From: Rubrobacter xylanophilus DSM 9941
Lineage (GTDB): Bacteria > Actinomycetota > Rubrobacteria > Rubrobacterales > Rubrobacteraceae
DNA length: 64,000 nucleotides
Assembly (NCBI RefSeq): GCF_000014185.1
Contig: NC_008148.1
Span: 1,778,001 to 1,842,000, forward strand
Direction: 5' to 3'
Each line of letters opens with the position of its first letter. The stretch's first letter is position 1. Both the position numbers and the translations under genes were made by a program. Positions 40,507 through 49,068 of the stretch are shown piece by piece. Under the pieces are notes generated by a model. The model was given only the letters and a program-made list of their open reading frames with translations, was not told the origin of the DNA and made no database searches.

Positions 40507-41103
40507 CTAGAGCCGGAGCCCCTCGACGACCGCGGACAGGACATGGTCCGCAACCTCGGCCGGCGAGCAACCCGTCCCCCCGCGGCTCCAGTCCAGCGCG
40601 GCCCCGAAGATCGCCCAGCTGACCACCGAGGCCGTAACCTCCCGAGCCGCCGAACGGCCCCCCGCCGCCCACGGCGACCCCTCCATCCAGCCCAACAGAA
40701 GCTCGTAGAGCTCGCGCTGCACCCGCGCCTCGATGAGGGGCCTGAACCGCCGGTCCTTCCGCCGGCACGTCGTCTCCAGCCCCGCCAGATACTCGCAGGC
40801 CGCGAGCACCAGCGCCCTCAGGCTCTCCTCGCTCAGCCCGGGCGAACCGGGCAGCCGCCGCCGCAACTCCTTCCGGAAGGCCTCGCTGACGTAGTGGTCG
40901 AAGAGCTCGTACTGATCTCTGAAGTGCGCGTAGAACGTCGCCCGGTTTATGGTCGCCCGCTCGGCGATCTCCTGCACGGTGAGCCCCGCGTGGCCCTTCT
41001 CCTCTATCAGCTCCGCGAAGGCCCGCAGGATGAGCTCCCGGGTGCGCCTGACCCGCGGGTCCTCCCTCCTCCCGCCCCCCGCCACAGAATCCTTGACCAA
41101 CAT
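40507..41103 (-). CDS. TetR-family regulator upstream of the methyltransferase
   Basis: A 198-residue TetR protein. RTRELILRAFAELIEEKGHA is helix 1 and LTVQEIAERATINRATFYAH, followed by FRDQYELF is the HTH; an SVVSWAIFGAALDW segment is typical of the DhaS/AcrR-like C-terminal domain. It is the first gene before the methyltransferase and helicase on the same strand, one base from the former, so it probably autoregulates that unit. It is divergent from the F420/NADP-type oxidoreductase gene at 41249. A TGTCG-N6-CGACA site lies 12 bases upstream of its ATG. Confidence 0.88.
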   Translation of the reverse strand: MLVKDSVAGGGRREDPRVRRTRELILRAFAELIEEKGHAGLTVQEIAERATINRATFYAHFRDQYELFDHYVSEAFRKELRRRLPGSPGLSEESLRALVLAACEYLAGLETTCRRKDRRFRPLIEARVQRELYELLLGWMEGSPWAAGGRSAAREVTASVVSWAIFGAALDWSRGGTGCSPAEVADHVLSAVVEGLRL

Positions 41104-41114
41104 TTTCGCCCCTC

Positions 41115-41130
41115 TGTCGCTTATCCGACA
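41115..41130. promoter_or_regulatory. Inverted repeat upstream of tetR (probable operator)
   Basis: TGTCG (41115-41119) and CGACA (41126-41130) form perfect 5-bp arms around CTTATC, just before the tetR ATG. A second, looser CGTT-N5-AACG repeat lies near 41194 closer to the divergent gene. Both fit TetR binding and would allow control of both directions. The sequence is too short to be decisive. Confidence 0.5.
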
Positions 41131-41248
41131 CCGCGCCGCTTCCGACGGTTGAACGCGGCGCCCGCGCGCCGCACCATCTTAGGCGACGGCTGTCGTTTTG
41201 GCAACGCCTGACGGTTAACGGACGTACGGCGCGAGGGAGGTTTTCGAG

Positions 41249-41878
41249 ATGCGGGTCACGATAATCGGGACGGGGAACATGGCGCGCGGGATCGGGACGC
41301 GGCTCCTGGCCGGCGGCCACGAGGTCACGCTGCTCGGCACGGAGGCGGGCAAGGCCGAGGGGCTGGCTAGGGAGCTCGGGGGTTCCGCGCGGGCCGGCGC
41401 GGTCGGGGACCCCGTCGAGGGCGAGGTCGTCGTCCTCGCCGTCCCCTACGAGGCCGCCGGAGAGGTGGTTCGGAGCTACGGGGAGGAGCTCTCCGGCAAG
41501 GTGGTCGTGGACATCACCAACCCCGTGGACTGGCAGACCCTCGACGGGCTCGTCACGCCGCCCGAGAGCTCGGCCGCCGAGGAGATCCAGGGGTCGGCCC
41601 ACGAGGGCGCGCGGGTCGTCAAGGCGTTCAACACCACGTTCGCGGGCACGCTGGTCGAGGGGCGGGTCGCGGGGCAGCCGCTGGACGTCTTCATCGCCGG
41701 CGACGACGGCGAGGCCAAGGAGACGGTGGCGCATCTCGCGCGCGACGGCGGGCTCGTGGCGATAGACGCGGGGCCCCTGCGCCGGGCGCGGGAGCTGGAG
41801 AGGCTCGCTTTCCTGGGGATTACGCTCCAGCAGCCGCTCGGCCTAAACTTCCGGAGCGCCTGGAAGCTCATAAGCTAG
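41249..41878 (+). CDS. NADP/F420-type oxidoreductase (Fno-like)
   Basis: A 209-residue Rossmann protein: RVTIIGTGNMARGIGTRLLA (nucleotide motif), VVVLAVPYEAAGEVVRSYG, VVDITNPVDWQTLDGL and ARVVKAFNTTFAGTL are characteristic of the coenzyme-F420-dependent NADP reductase family. Members either reduce NADP with F420H2 or reduce other small substrates. ATG at 41249 follows GGGAGGTTTTCGAG. It is divergent from tetR and followed 25 bases on by a dioxygenase-like gene, so the two may act together on an aromatic compound. Cofactor use cannot be told by eye. Confidence 0.85.
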   Translation: MRVTIIGTGNMARGIGTRLLAGGHEVTLLGTEAGKAEGLARELGGSARAGAVGDPVEGEVVVLAVPYEAAGEVVRSYGEELSGKVVVDITNPVDWQTLDGLVTPPESSAAEEIQGSAHEGARVVKAFNTTFAGTLVEGRVAGQPLDVFIAGDDGEAKETVAHLARDGGLVAIDAGPLRRARELERLAFLGITLQQPLGLNFRSAWKLIS

Positions 41879-41903
41879 GGCGTCCGCTGCAAGGAGGATC
41901 CGC

Positions 41904-42791
41904 ATGAGCCAGCACGGACACAGAGCCGACACGGAGCCGGCCGCGGGGCTGCTGCCCGCGACGCTCCGCCTCGGGGCCGTCCACCTCACCGTCACCGACC
42001 TCGACCGCTCGGTCGCCTTCTACGAGGGCGCCATAGGCCTGAGGCTGCACCGCAGGGAGGGCGGGGTGGCGGCGATGGGGGCGGGAGGGGAGGACCTGCT
42101 CGTTCTCCACGAGGAGCCCCGGGCGCGGCGCGCCGGGCGCCACGCGGGGCTCTACCACTACGCGCTGCTCTTCCCCACGCGCGAGGAACTGGCCCGCGCC
42201 GCGCTGCGGCTCGCGGCGACGCGCACCCCCATACAGGGCGCCTCCGACCACGGCACGCACGAGGCGATCTACATCCCCGACCCCGACGGCAACGGCATCG
42301 AGCTCGCCGCCGACAGGCCGCGCGAGAGGTGGCCGAGCCCGCCGGCCTACGCCGGCGGCCCCCACCCCCTCGACCTTGAGGGCCTGCTCTCCGCCGTAGC
42401 CGGCGAGGAGTCCCGCCGCGAGGCCGCGCCGGGGCTCGCGATCGGCCACCTCCACCTGCACGTCGGCGACCTGGAGCGGGGCCTGCGCTTCTACCGCGAC
42501 GTGCTCGGCTTCGAGCAGAAGGCCCTCATACCCGGCGCCGCCGCGTTCGTCTCGGCCGGCGGCTACCACCACCACCTCGGCTTCAACATCTGGCGCGGGG
42601 CGGGCGTCCCGCCCGCCCCCGAGGACAGGGTCGGCCTGCGCCACTGGACCATCGTCCTCGAGAAGGCCGAAGAGGTCGAGGCGGTGCGAGAGCGCGTGTG
42701 GGCGGCGGGGATCCAGACCGAGGACGCGCAAGGCGGGTTCCTCGTGCGCGATCCCTGGAGGATCGCGGTGCGCTTCAGCGCCCGCGAGTAA
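41904..42791 (+). CDS. Catechol 2,3-dioxygenase-like VOC-family protein (CatE type)
   Basis: A 295-residue protein of two glyoxalase/extradiol-dioxygenase-type modules: LGAVHLTVTDLDRSVAFYEG (N-terminal) and IGHLHLHVGDLERGLRFYRD (C-terminal). YIPDPDGNGIELAADRP and GGYHHHLGFNIW complete the CatE-like pattern. The His in LHLHVGD and GGYHHHLG and the glutamate in GIELA may be metal ligands. Bacillus CatE opens catechols, but many such proteins have other roles. It begins 25 bases after the F420/NADP-type gene; GGAGGATCCGC precedes its ATG. Confidence 0.82.
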   Translation: MSQHGHRADTEPAAGLLPATLRLGAVHLTVTDLDRSVAFYEGAIGLRLHRREGGVAAMGAGGEDLLVLHEEPRARRAGRHAGLYHYALLFPTREELARAALRLAATRTPIQGASDHGTHEAIYIPDPDGNGIELAADRPRERWPSPPAYAGGPHPLDLEGLLSAVAGEESRREAAPGLAIGHLHLHVGDLERGLRFYRDVLGFEQKALIPGAAAFVSAGGYHHHLGFNIWRGAGVPPAPEDRVGLRHWTIVLEKAEEVEAVRERVWAAGIQTEDAQGGFLVRDPWRIAVRFSARE

Positions 42792-42846
42792 AAAACATTT
42801 GGTGAGGGGGATCTCGCGCGGCGAACAGCCGCAAACCCAGCGCGCC

Positions 42847-43185
42847 TCAACGATCCTGCGCCCCCGGCGGCTCCGCGTCCGACTCGTCGAGGGCGCCGGG
42901 CGTCTCCATCCTCTCCCCGCGCAGCAGGGCGGACCGCGCGATCACGAACGAAGAGATGGGCGTGGTGACGATGAGGAACGCCGATATGAGTATCGCCCGG
43001 TAGATTATGTCCGGGTTTCCGGTCACGGCCGAGGAGGCGCACAGGGAGATCACGCCCAGGAACACCGCCTTGCTCGCCGCGTGCAGCCGGGTGTAGGTGT
43101 CGGGCATCCTGACGACGCCGTAGACCCCGACGGTCATGACGAAGAGGCCCAGCACCACCAAGGCGTCGGCCAGGTAGGCGCCCAC
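42847..43185 (-). CDS. mrpG: Mrp antiporter subunit G
   Basis: A 112-residue subunit of the multisubunit Na+(K+)/H+ antiporter. Three hydrophobic helices (LADALVVLGLFVMTVGVYGVV; AVFLGVISLCASSAV; ILISAFLIVTTPISSFVIARSAL) and the motif RMPDTYTRLHAASK are diagnostic for MnhG/MrpG. The GTG start at 43185 shares one base with the mrpF stop (TAGTG). It is the last gene of the complete operon mrpAB-C-D-E-F-G. A hydrophilic tail follows the third helix. Confidence 0.95.
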   Translation of the reverse strand: MGAYLADALVVLGLFVMTVGVYGVVRMPDTYTRLHAASKAVFLGVISLCASSAVTGNPDIIYRAILISAFLIVTTPISSFVIARSALLRGERMETPGALDESDAEPPGAQDR

Positions 43186-43451
43186 TAGAACACCCTCCTC
43201 TCGCCGTGGTAGCGGGCGAGGACCAGGGTGGAGACGAACGCCAGGAGGGCGAGGACGAGCGCCGCGTCCATGTAGTAGGGGGAGCGATTCGCGGCGGAGT
43301 AGAGCACCAGCAGGGCCACGAGTATCAGGGTCAGCATGTCGAGCGCCAGGATCCTGCTCGCCGTCGAGCGCGGCCGGACCACGGCCGCCACGCTCACGAC
43401 GAGCAGGACGGTCATCCAGGCGAAGGCGAGGTAGAAGACTATCTCGTGCAA
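43185..43451 (-). CDS. mrpF: Mrp antiporter subunit F
   Basis: An 88-residue three-helix membrane protein: YLAFAWMTVLLVVSVAAVVRP, DRILALDMLTL-type motif here as SRILALDMLTLILVALLVLY, and YMDAALVLALLAFVSTLVLAR. The ILALDxL segment is typical of MrpF. The TTG at 43451 is selected because GAGGAGGTTGGT precedes it and it leaves a usual-length protein. Nineteen bases separate it from mrpE. It joins MrpE and G in the smaller membrane module of the antiporter. Confidence 0.92.
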   Translation of the reverse strand: MHEIVFYLAFAWMTVLLVVSVAAVVRPRSTASRILALDMLTLILVALLVLYSAANRSPYYMDAALVLALLAFVSTLVLARYHGERRVF

Positions 43452-43470
43452 ACCAACCTCCTCAAAAGGC

Positions 43471-43983
43471 TCACGGGAAGACCTTGCTCTGGTAGCGGCG
43501 GTAGAACTCCTCCTGCTCTCGGCGGTAGGCATCGGGGTCCCGGGCGTCGAGGACGTGGATCAAGACGACCCCCCGCTCCCCGTCCACGTCCGCGAAGAAG
43601 GAGCCCGGCGGGAGCCCCGTGATCACCGCCCAGACCGCTATCCCCGTGGGCGTCCTCTCGCCTATGGGGACGGCCACTATGCCCGGCCTTACCAGCGGCC
43701 TCAGCCCCAGCGTCACAAGCGCGACCTTCCACGTGCCGACCAGTATGTTCCGGAAGACGACGGCGGCGAACGGCACGAAGGCCACCGCCCGCCGGAGCAG
43801 GCCGGGTCCCCGGCCGTCCGGCCCCGCCTCCGCGCCGCCCTCACCGAAGACGAAGCGCCGGGAGGCAAAGAGCAGCGCGGCCGAGAGCCCCGCGCCGGCC
43901 AGCAGGTCGGGGGGGCTGAAGCTCCCCAGAGCGAGCGCGTAGACGAGGGTGAGCAGCGCGACCGCCGCGAGGTAGCGCGTCAT
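43471..43983 (-). CDS. mrpE: Mrp antiporter subunit E
   Basis: A 170-residue subunit: LLTLVYALALGSFSPPDLLAG at the N-terminus, AVVFRNILVGTWKVALVTL in the middle, then VAVPIGERTPTGIAVWAVIT with GSFFADVDGERGVVLIHVLD in the C-terminal domain, the standard MrpE/MnhE pattern. It is coupled to mrpD by an ATGA overlap (43980-43983). It is needed for stable assembly of the antiporter. No unusual features. Confidence 0.93.
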   Translation of the reverse strand: MTRYLAAVALLTLVYALALGSFSPPDLLAGAGLSAALLFASRRFVFGEGGAEAGPDGRGPGLLRRAVAFVPFAAVVFRNILVGTWKVALVTLGLRPLVRPGIVAVPIGERTPTGIAVWAVITGLPPGSFFADVDGERGVVLIHVLDARDPDAYRREQEEFYRRYQSKVFP

Positions 43984-45389
43984 CCCGAGCCCCCCGCCAG
44001 CACGGCGGCCGCCGCCTCGCCCAAGGAGACCAGCGGCTCCGGCCAGATCCCCAGGAGCACCACGAGGGCCGCCAGAGCCGCCACCAGCAAGCGCGCCGCC
44101 CGCGGGCCCGGCTTGCCCCCGTCCCCCGGCCTCATAAAGCGCCGCTGGTAGACCTGGAACGAGTACAGGAAGGACAGCGCCCCGCCGACGAAGACGAGGG
44201 CGACCAGGGCCAAACTAGCGAGGAGCGGCCCCTCGGCGATGGCCGCCTTGAAGACCGCTATCTTGGCGACGAACCCGGCCGCCGGGGGCACGCCAGCGAT
44301 GGAGAACGCGCCGACGGCGAAGGCCCCGCCGACCAGCGGTCCGCGCAGCCCGGCGGCGAGGAAGACGATCCCCTTGTTCAGCGAGTTCACGACCGAGTAG
44401 ACGACGGCCGCCGCGTACCCCACGGGGCCGGCGACGCCCAGCGCCAAGATGACGTAGCCGGCCTGCCCGATCGCGGAGTAGGCCATCACCTCCGAGGTGT
44501 CGCGGCGCGAGATCGCCTGCAGCGCCCCGTAGATTATGCTCGCGCTCCCGAGGACCAGCACGGCCGTCGAGCCGAGCTCCAGCTCGCGCGGCATGATGCC
44601 GGCGCCGAAGCGCAGCAGGCCGTAGCCCCCGATGTTCGCCAGGGCGCCCGAGAGGATCGCGGCCACCGGCGGGTGGCTGCCCACGTAGACCGCCGGCAGC
44701 CAGAAGTGGAACGGGAAGAGGCCCAGCTTCAAGAAGAACGCCGCGAAGATCAAGGTCGCAACGGCGATCACCGAGACCGGCTCCAGCACGTCCGTCCTCT
44801 GGGCGATGATCCGCATGTCCAGGCTGCCGGTGATGCTGTAGAGCGCCGCGATCCCGATGAGGAACACCACCGACCCGAGGAGGTTGACCACCGCGAAGAC
44901 GAAGGCCCCCCTCACCTGGTAGTCCGCCTCCCGGTAGCCGGTCAGGATGAAGGAGGCGGTCATGGAGATCTCGAAGAACACGTAGAAGTTGAAGACGTCC
45001 CCGGTGAGGAAGAGCCCCGTGAGCCCCGCGGCGACGAGCAGCACCAGCGCCGGGAAGGCCCGCCAGCGCACCCCGAGAGCGAGCTCGTAGAGCAGCGAGG
45101 CCAGGATCACCCCGACGGAGACGAGCGCGAAGGCCGCGCCCAGAGCGTCGGCGCGCAGCGAGATGCCCACGTTCTCCGGCCACCCGCCCGCGACCGTGGA
45201 GACCGGCCCCTCCCGCAGCACCACGGAGGCCAGCCAGAACAGGGAGGCCAGGCTCGCTGCCAGCCCCCCGGCGGCGAGGAGCCCGACCCACCGGCGCCGG
45301 CCGTCCAGAAGGGCCAGCACGGCGGCCAGCACCCACGGTATGCCGACCGGCAGCACGGGCAGGACATGGCTCGCCGCCGACCCCGTCAC
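43980..45389 (-). CDS. mrpD: Mrp antiporter subunit D
   Basis: A 469-residue protein of the NuoN/MrpD proton-antiporter family with about 14 transmembrane helices. VFNFYVFFEISMTASFILTG holds the conserved glutamate of helix 5, AAFFLKLGLFPFHFWLPAVY the conserved lysine and the HFWLP motif, and VMAYSAIGQAGYVILALGV the family segment in helix 10. It moves protons in exchange for Na+. It overlaps mrpC and mrpE by four bases each (ATGA). Confidence 0.95.
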   Translation of the reverse strand: MTGSAASHVLPVLPVGIPWVLAAVLALLDGRRRWVGLLAAGGLAASLASLFWLASVVLREGPVSTVAGGWPENVGISLRADALGAAFALVSVGVILASLLYELALGVRWRAFPALVLLVAAGLTGLFLTGDVFNFYVFFEISMTASFILTGYREADYQVRGAFVFAVVNLLGSVVFLIGIAALYSITGSLDMRIIAQRTDVLEPVSVIAVATLIFAAFFLKLGLFPFHFWLPAVYVGSHPPVAAILSGALANIGGYGLLRFGAGIMPRELELGSTAVLVLGSASIIYGALQAISRRDTSEVMAYSAIGQAGYVILALGVAGPVGYAAAVVYSVVNSLNKGIVFLAAGLRGPLVGGAFAVGAFSIAGVPPAAGFVAKIAVFKAAIAEGPLLASLALVALVFVGGALSFLYSFQVYQRRFMRPGDGGKPGPRAARLLVAALAALVVLLGIWPEPLVSLGEAAAAVLAGGSG

Positions 45390-45823
45390 CGCGCCTCCCG
45401 CCCTTCGCGCGCCGGCTCCGCGTCCTGCTCCTCCGCCGGCACCTCCTCACCCTCGGGGACTCGCTCCGCGCGTTCCAGGGCCTCGGCCTGGCGCATCTCG
45501 TGACCCGCTATCTCCTCCCCGTCCACCGTGCCGTGCGAGACGTAGAGCCGGTAGACCATCGCCAGGAGCAGGCCGGCGACGCCGAAGCCTATGACGAGGG
45601 CGGTCAGGGCCATAGCCTGCACCAGCGGGTCGCTCACCGGCCCGGACTCCAGAGGATAGACCGGGGCGGCGCCGCGCGTGAGCCCGGCCGAGATGATGAA
45701 GAAGACCGCCGAGTTGGAGACCAATACTATCCCGACGACCACCCGCAGGAGGTCGCGCTGGAGCAGGAGGAACGTTCCGGAGGCGAAGATCGTCGCGAAC
45801 ACCAGCGCGGAGTACAGGATCAC
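45386..45823 (-). CDS. mrpC: Mrp antiporter subunit C
   Basis: A 145-residue NuoK-like subunit: LYSALVFATIFASGTFLLLQ, then DLLRVVVGIVLVSNSAVFFI, and DPLVQAMALTALVIGFGVAG, then LLLAMVYR form the three helices; the DPLxQALxLTAIVIGF motif is diagnostic of MrpC. A charged C-terminal tail of about 40 residues (EGEEVPAEEQDAEPAREGR) extends beyond the usual end. It overlaps mrpA and mrpD by ATGA. Confidence 0.95.
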   Translation of the reverse strand: MILYSALVFATIFASGTFLLLQRDLLRVVVGIVLVSNSAVFFIISAGLTRGAAPVYPLESGPVSDPLVQAMALTALVIGFGVAGLLLAMVYRLYVSHGTVDGEEIAGHEMRQAEALERAERVPEGEEVPAEEQDAEPAREGREAR

Positions 45824-48645
45824 CGCTCCCTGCCCCCTCTCGCGGTCGCGTAGCGCTCCCTCACGGCGATGGTCCGGGCGAAGTACGAGACCACACCTAC
45901 CGCGAAGCCAAAGACCAGCAGGAAGACCCCGAAGTCGAAGAGCACCGCGGTCATCACCTCCAGGGTCCCGAGGTGGAGGGGCTCGGCGCCGGGCGGCGGG
46001 TAGTGGGTCAGGAGAGCCCCGCCGAAGAGCAGGGGCGCGGCAGCCACCGAGAGGGCCACGAGCAGCCCCGCGAAGGCTATGGCCGTGGCGTAACGCACGG
46101 GCAGGAGCTTCCTCGCCTCGTCGTGCCCGTAAGCCAGGTAGCGCAGCAGCACGCCCAGAGCGCCCACCACCCCGGCGGAGAAGCCGTCGCCGGTCTCGAC
46201 GAAGCCCTTGACCAGGATGGCCGCGGCGACGAGGAGCGCCGGCAGGTAGAGCAGCCTCGCGATGGCCCGCGTCACCACCCTCGCCGCCGGCTGCGGCGCC
46301 GCCGCGGGACGCCCGCCGCCCGCCGCATGCATCTGCGGCCTCGGCACCTGCCCGAGCAGGGTCGCCACACCGAGCAGGACCAGGGCCACTACGGTGATCT
46401 CGCCTAGAGTATCCAGGGCCCTGAAGTCCGCGAGGATGGCCGTAACGACGTTGGCGGCGTGCGCCTCCGGCGCGAGGCGGATGTGCTCCTCGGCGATGGT
46501 CTGCCCGGGCGGCGGCTGCGAGAGCGCCCCCCAGGCGACGACGAAGGCCAGGGCGCCGGCGACCGCCGTCACGAAGACCTTGCGGGCCAGCCGCGCGGGC
46601 GGCAGCATCGCCTGCCGGTGCAGGGCCTCGTAGGGGATGAGCCTCAGGGTAGCGACGAGCAGCAGCGTGAGCATGGTCTCGATCAGGACGGCCACCAGCA
46701 CCACGTTCGGCGCCGCGTAGAACGCGTAGATGACCGCCAGCACGAAGCCCGCGCTGGAGGTCGCCAGCGCGAGCGTGACGTGCCGCCGCGCGAGGGTCGT
46801 GGCGACGGAGACCACGGCCACCGTCAGCATCGCCAGCATCAGCGGCGCGTCCTCGGCCGAGAACGGCCCCACCCAGTAGGGGGCGGCTCCGGGGGTCATC
46901 AGCACGGCAGCGCCCACCAGCGCGGCAGTCGGCAGGAGCACGAAAGCGACGCGGCCCCTCAGGTTGCGGATCTCCAGCCGATGGACGTAGTCGGAGAGGA
47001 GGTTGAGCCCGTGCACGGTCAGGCCGTAGACGCGCTCGGGGCCCACGACCTTCCCGAGACGGCTAAACCCCAGCGCGGCGCGCGCCCACGCCGGGCGCGA
47101 GACCACTATCGCCGCGCCGAGGGCGTAGGTGGCGAGCGCCATGACGTACTCCGGGAGCACCTCGGCGTGGTAGGTGGCGTCCAGCGGGGTCGGGGAGCCG
47201 AAGGAGGCCTCTCCGGCGGCCTCGGCCAGCCTCTCGAAAGGAATGGCGAAGACCCCTCCTGCGAGGGCGACGCCCCCGAGCGCTACGACCGGCGCCACGA
47301 GCAGCGCCGGCACGCGGCGGACACCGCCACCGGGGAGCGGCTCACCGAGAAAGATGCCGCTCCAGAACCTCCAGGTGTAGGCAAGCGTAACGGACGCACT
47401 CAGAACCGCAAGCCCACCGAAGAGCGCGCCCCGCTCGAGCGTGGCGGCGAAGAAGAACTCGTCCTTGAAGAAGCCGATCGTGAGCGGCAGGGCGGCCAGC
47501 CCCGCAGCCGCCAGGCCCGAAGATGCCGCAAGCAGCGGCATCTTGCTCCACAGCCCCCCCAGGCGGGACAGCCTGTCCTCCCCAGTGGCCTCCGTCACCG
47601 CCCCGGCGCTGAGAAAGAGCGCGCTCTTGGCCAGCGCGTGGGCGATCACGTAGAAGGCGGCCCCCGCGGCGCCGTAGCGCCCCCCAAGGCCGTACATGAA
47701 GACCACGTAGCCGTACTGCGCAACGGTGGAGTAGGCCAGAAGCTGCTTGAGGGTGTCGCGGGTGAGCGCGAGGACGCCGCCCAACCCCATGGAGAGCAGC
47801 CCGACGGCGGACATCACGGCGAGCAGGGCCTCGCTCTGCGCGAGGATCGGGTAGAGGCGCCCGATGAGCAGGACGCCCGCGGCCACCATCGCCGCAGAGT
47901 GCAGGTAGGCCGAGACCGGCGTCGGGGCGGCCATGGCGCGCGGCAGCCAGAAGTGGAAGGGCGCCTGGGCGCTCTTGGCGAAGGCGGCGAGCAGGACGAG
48001 GAGCCCGGCGCTCGCAAGCAGCGCCCCGGGCTCTACCCTTCCGGCAAGCTCGGGCACGGAGAAGGTGCCGTGGGAGGCGTAGAGGAGGAGCGCCCCGACG
48101 AGCAGCAGCACCGCCGTTATGCCGGTGATGAGGAGGGACATCATGGCCGAGGCCCGCGACTCCTCCCTGTGGCGGTCGTAGCCGATGAGGTAGTAGGAGG
48201 CTATGGCGGTGAGGTCCCAGAACAGGAAGATGAGGATGAGATCCTGGGCCATAGCGAGCCCGACCATAGAGCCCATGAAGAGCAGCACGAAGAAGTAGAA
48301 GCCAACTCCCTCAGAGGCGGGCCGTCCCTGGTGCTCGAGGTGCAGCGGCAGGTAGCCCGCCGAGTAGACGAGCACCACGAGCCCGATGCCGGTGGCCAGC
48401 AGCGAGTAGAGCGCTGCCAGCCCGTCCATCTTTACCGCGAAGCGCAAGTCCCAGCTCGGCACCCAGGCCACGTCCACGGAGCCACCCCCCGAGAGCCAGC
48501 CGGCGAGGGTCGCCGCGAAGGCGAGCGCGGCCAGCGCGGTCCCCACCGGCGCCGCATGGGCGGGCTTCGAAGCCCCTGCGAGCAGCGCGGCAGGGGCCGC
48601 GAGGAGGGCGAGGACCAGCGGCGCCAGGACAGCGAACAGCGCCAC
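45820..48645 (-). CDS. mrpA: Mrp antiporter subunit A with fused B domain
   Basis: A 941-residue protein. The N-terminal 500 residues are NuoL/MrpA-like (IFLFWDLTAIASYYLIGYDR with the key Glu/Asp helix; FHFWLPRAMAAPTPVSAYLH; GGLWSKMPLLAASSGLA). The middle part is the MrpA extension, and residues from about 790 (VVTRAIARLLYLPALLVAAA; GFSAGVVGALGVLLRYLAYG; VLFDFGVFLLVFGFAVGVVS) are an MrpB domain. MrpA-MrpB fusion is the arrangement of the six-gene Mrp class. The GTG at 48645 opens the operon; no close ribosome-binding site is obvious. The complex exports Na+ and supports pH and salt tolerance. Confidence 0.95.
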   Translation of the reverse strand: MALFAVLAPLVLALLAAPAALLAGASKPAHAAPVGTALAALAFAATLAGWLSGGGSVDVAWVPSWDLRFAVKMDGLAALYSLLATGIGLVVLVYSAGYLPLHLEHQGRPASEGVGFYFFVLLFMGSMVGLAMAQDLILIFLFWDLTAIASYYLIGYDRHREESRASAMMSLLITGITAVLLLVGALLLYASHGTFSVPELAGRVEPGALLASAGLLVLLAAFAKSAQAPFHFWLPRAMAAPTPVSAYLHSAAMVAAGVLLIGRLYPILAQSEALLAVMSAVGLLSMGLGGVLALTRDTLKQLLAYSTVAQYGYVVFMYGLGGRYGAAGAAFYVIAHALAKSALFLSAGAVTEATGEDRLSRLGGLWSKMPLLAASSGLAAAGLAALPLTIGFFKDEFFFAATLERGALFGGLAVLSASVTLAYTWRFWSGIFLGEPLPGGGVRRVPALLVAPVVALGGVALAGGVFAIPFERLAEAAGEASFGSPTPLDATYHAEVLPEYVMALATYALGAAIVVSRPAWARAALGFSRLGKVVGPERVYGLTVHGLNLLSDYVHRLEIRNLRGRVAFVLLPTAALVGAAVLMTPGAAPYWVGPFSAEDAPLMLAMLTVAVVSVATTLARRHVTLALATSSAGFVLAVIYAFYAAPNVVLVAVLIETMLTLLLVATLRLIPYEALHRQAMLPPARLARKVFVTAVAGALAFVVAWGALSQPPPGQTIAEEHIRLAPEAHAANVVTAILADFRALDTLGEITVVALVLLGVATLLGQVPRPQMHAAGGGRPAAAPQPAARVVTRAIARLLYLPALLVAAAILVKGFVETGDGFSAGVVGALGVLLRYLAYGHDEARKLLPVRYATAIAFAGLLVALSVAAAPLLFGGALLTHYPPPGAEPLHLGTLEVMTAVLFDFGVFLLVFGFAVGVVSYFARTIAVRERYATARGGRER

Positions 48646-49068
48646 TATCGCTGACCCGCCTCCGGCCGCGTGTGGCGCCCCCCTGCTACGTCTTTGCGGC
48701 GCACGGCAGCGCCCGGGCTACGCCCCGAGGCTCCCCCGGCACCTTGCAGGGAGGCCATCCGGAAGGGGGCTGCGAGATCCAGCGCGCCCCGCGCCCAGAG
48801 GATGCCCCTCGGGCCCCAGACAACCGACACCGCGACATGGCGCAAAAAAGCTTCGGGCAACTACCTCCTCCGGTCCTACCAAAGGTCTCGAGCCACGGTC
48901 CCAAGAAGAAGCCGGCGCTCACCGGGCAGGCGCTCCCGGCGGTCGCCTGATCTTCCCACTTATTTATACAGCACTCGCCGGAGGGACCCGGCTGTCGTGC
49001 CGCGCGACGCCCTCCACGCCGGCGAGGGCCGCCCCCCTGTCCGGCTCGGGGGGCGGCCCACAAGAGGG
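48646..49068. other. 423-bp intergenic region upstream of the mrp operon
   Basis: No convincing gene is seen on either strand. On the minus strand TATAAA (48963-48968) may be a minus 10 box for mrp, giving a leader of about 310 bases before mrpA; no good minus 35 was found. The leader contains several short GC-rich complementary segments (around 48890-48955) followed by a run of six A/T (48845-48850), so it could fold, but I could not match it to a known riboswitch class. The 3' flank holds the end of the P-type ATPase gene (49069). Confidence 0.35.

Noticed and set aside
46459-48654. A 731-codon plus-strand frame opposite mrpA
   Set aside because: Gly/Arg/Glu-rich composition without motifs; antisense shadow of a certain membrane protein gene.
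48646-49068. Possible known riboswitch (ydaO, guanidine, Mn or Na types) before mrp
   Set aside because: None of the conserved cores I know could be found in the sequence on either strand.
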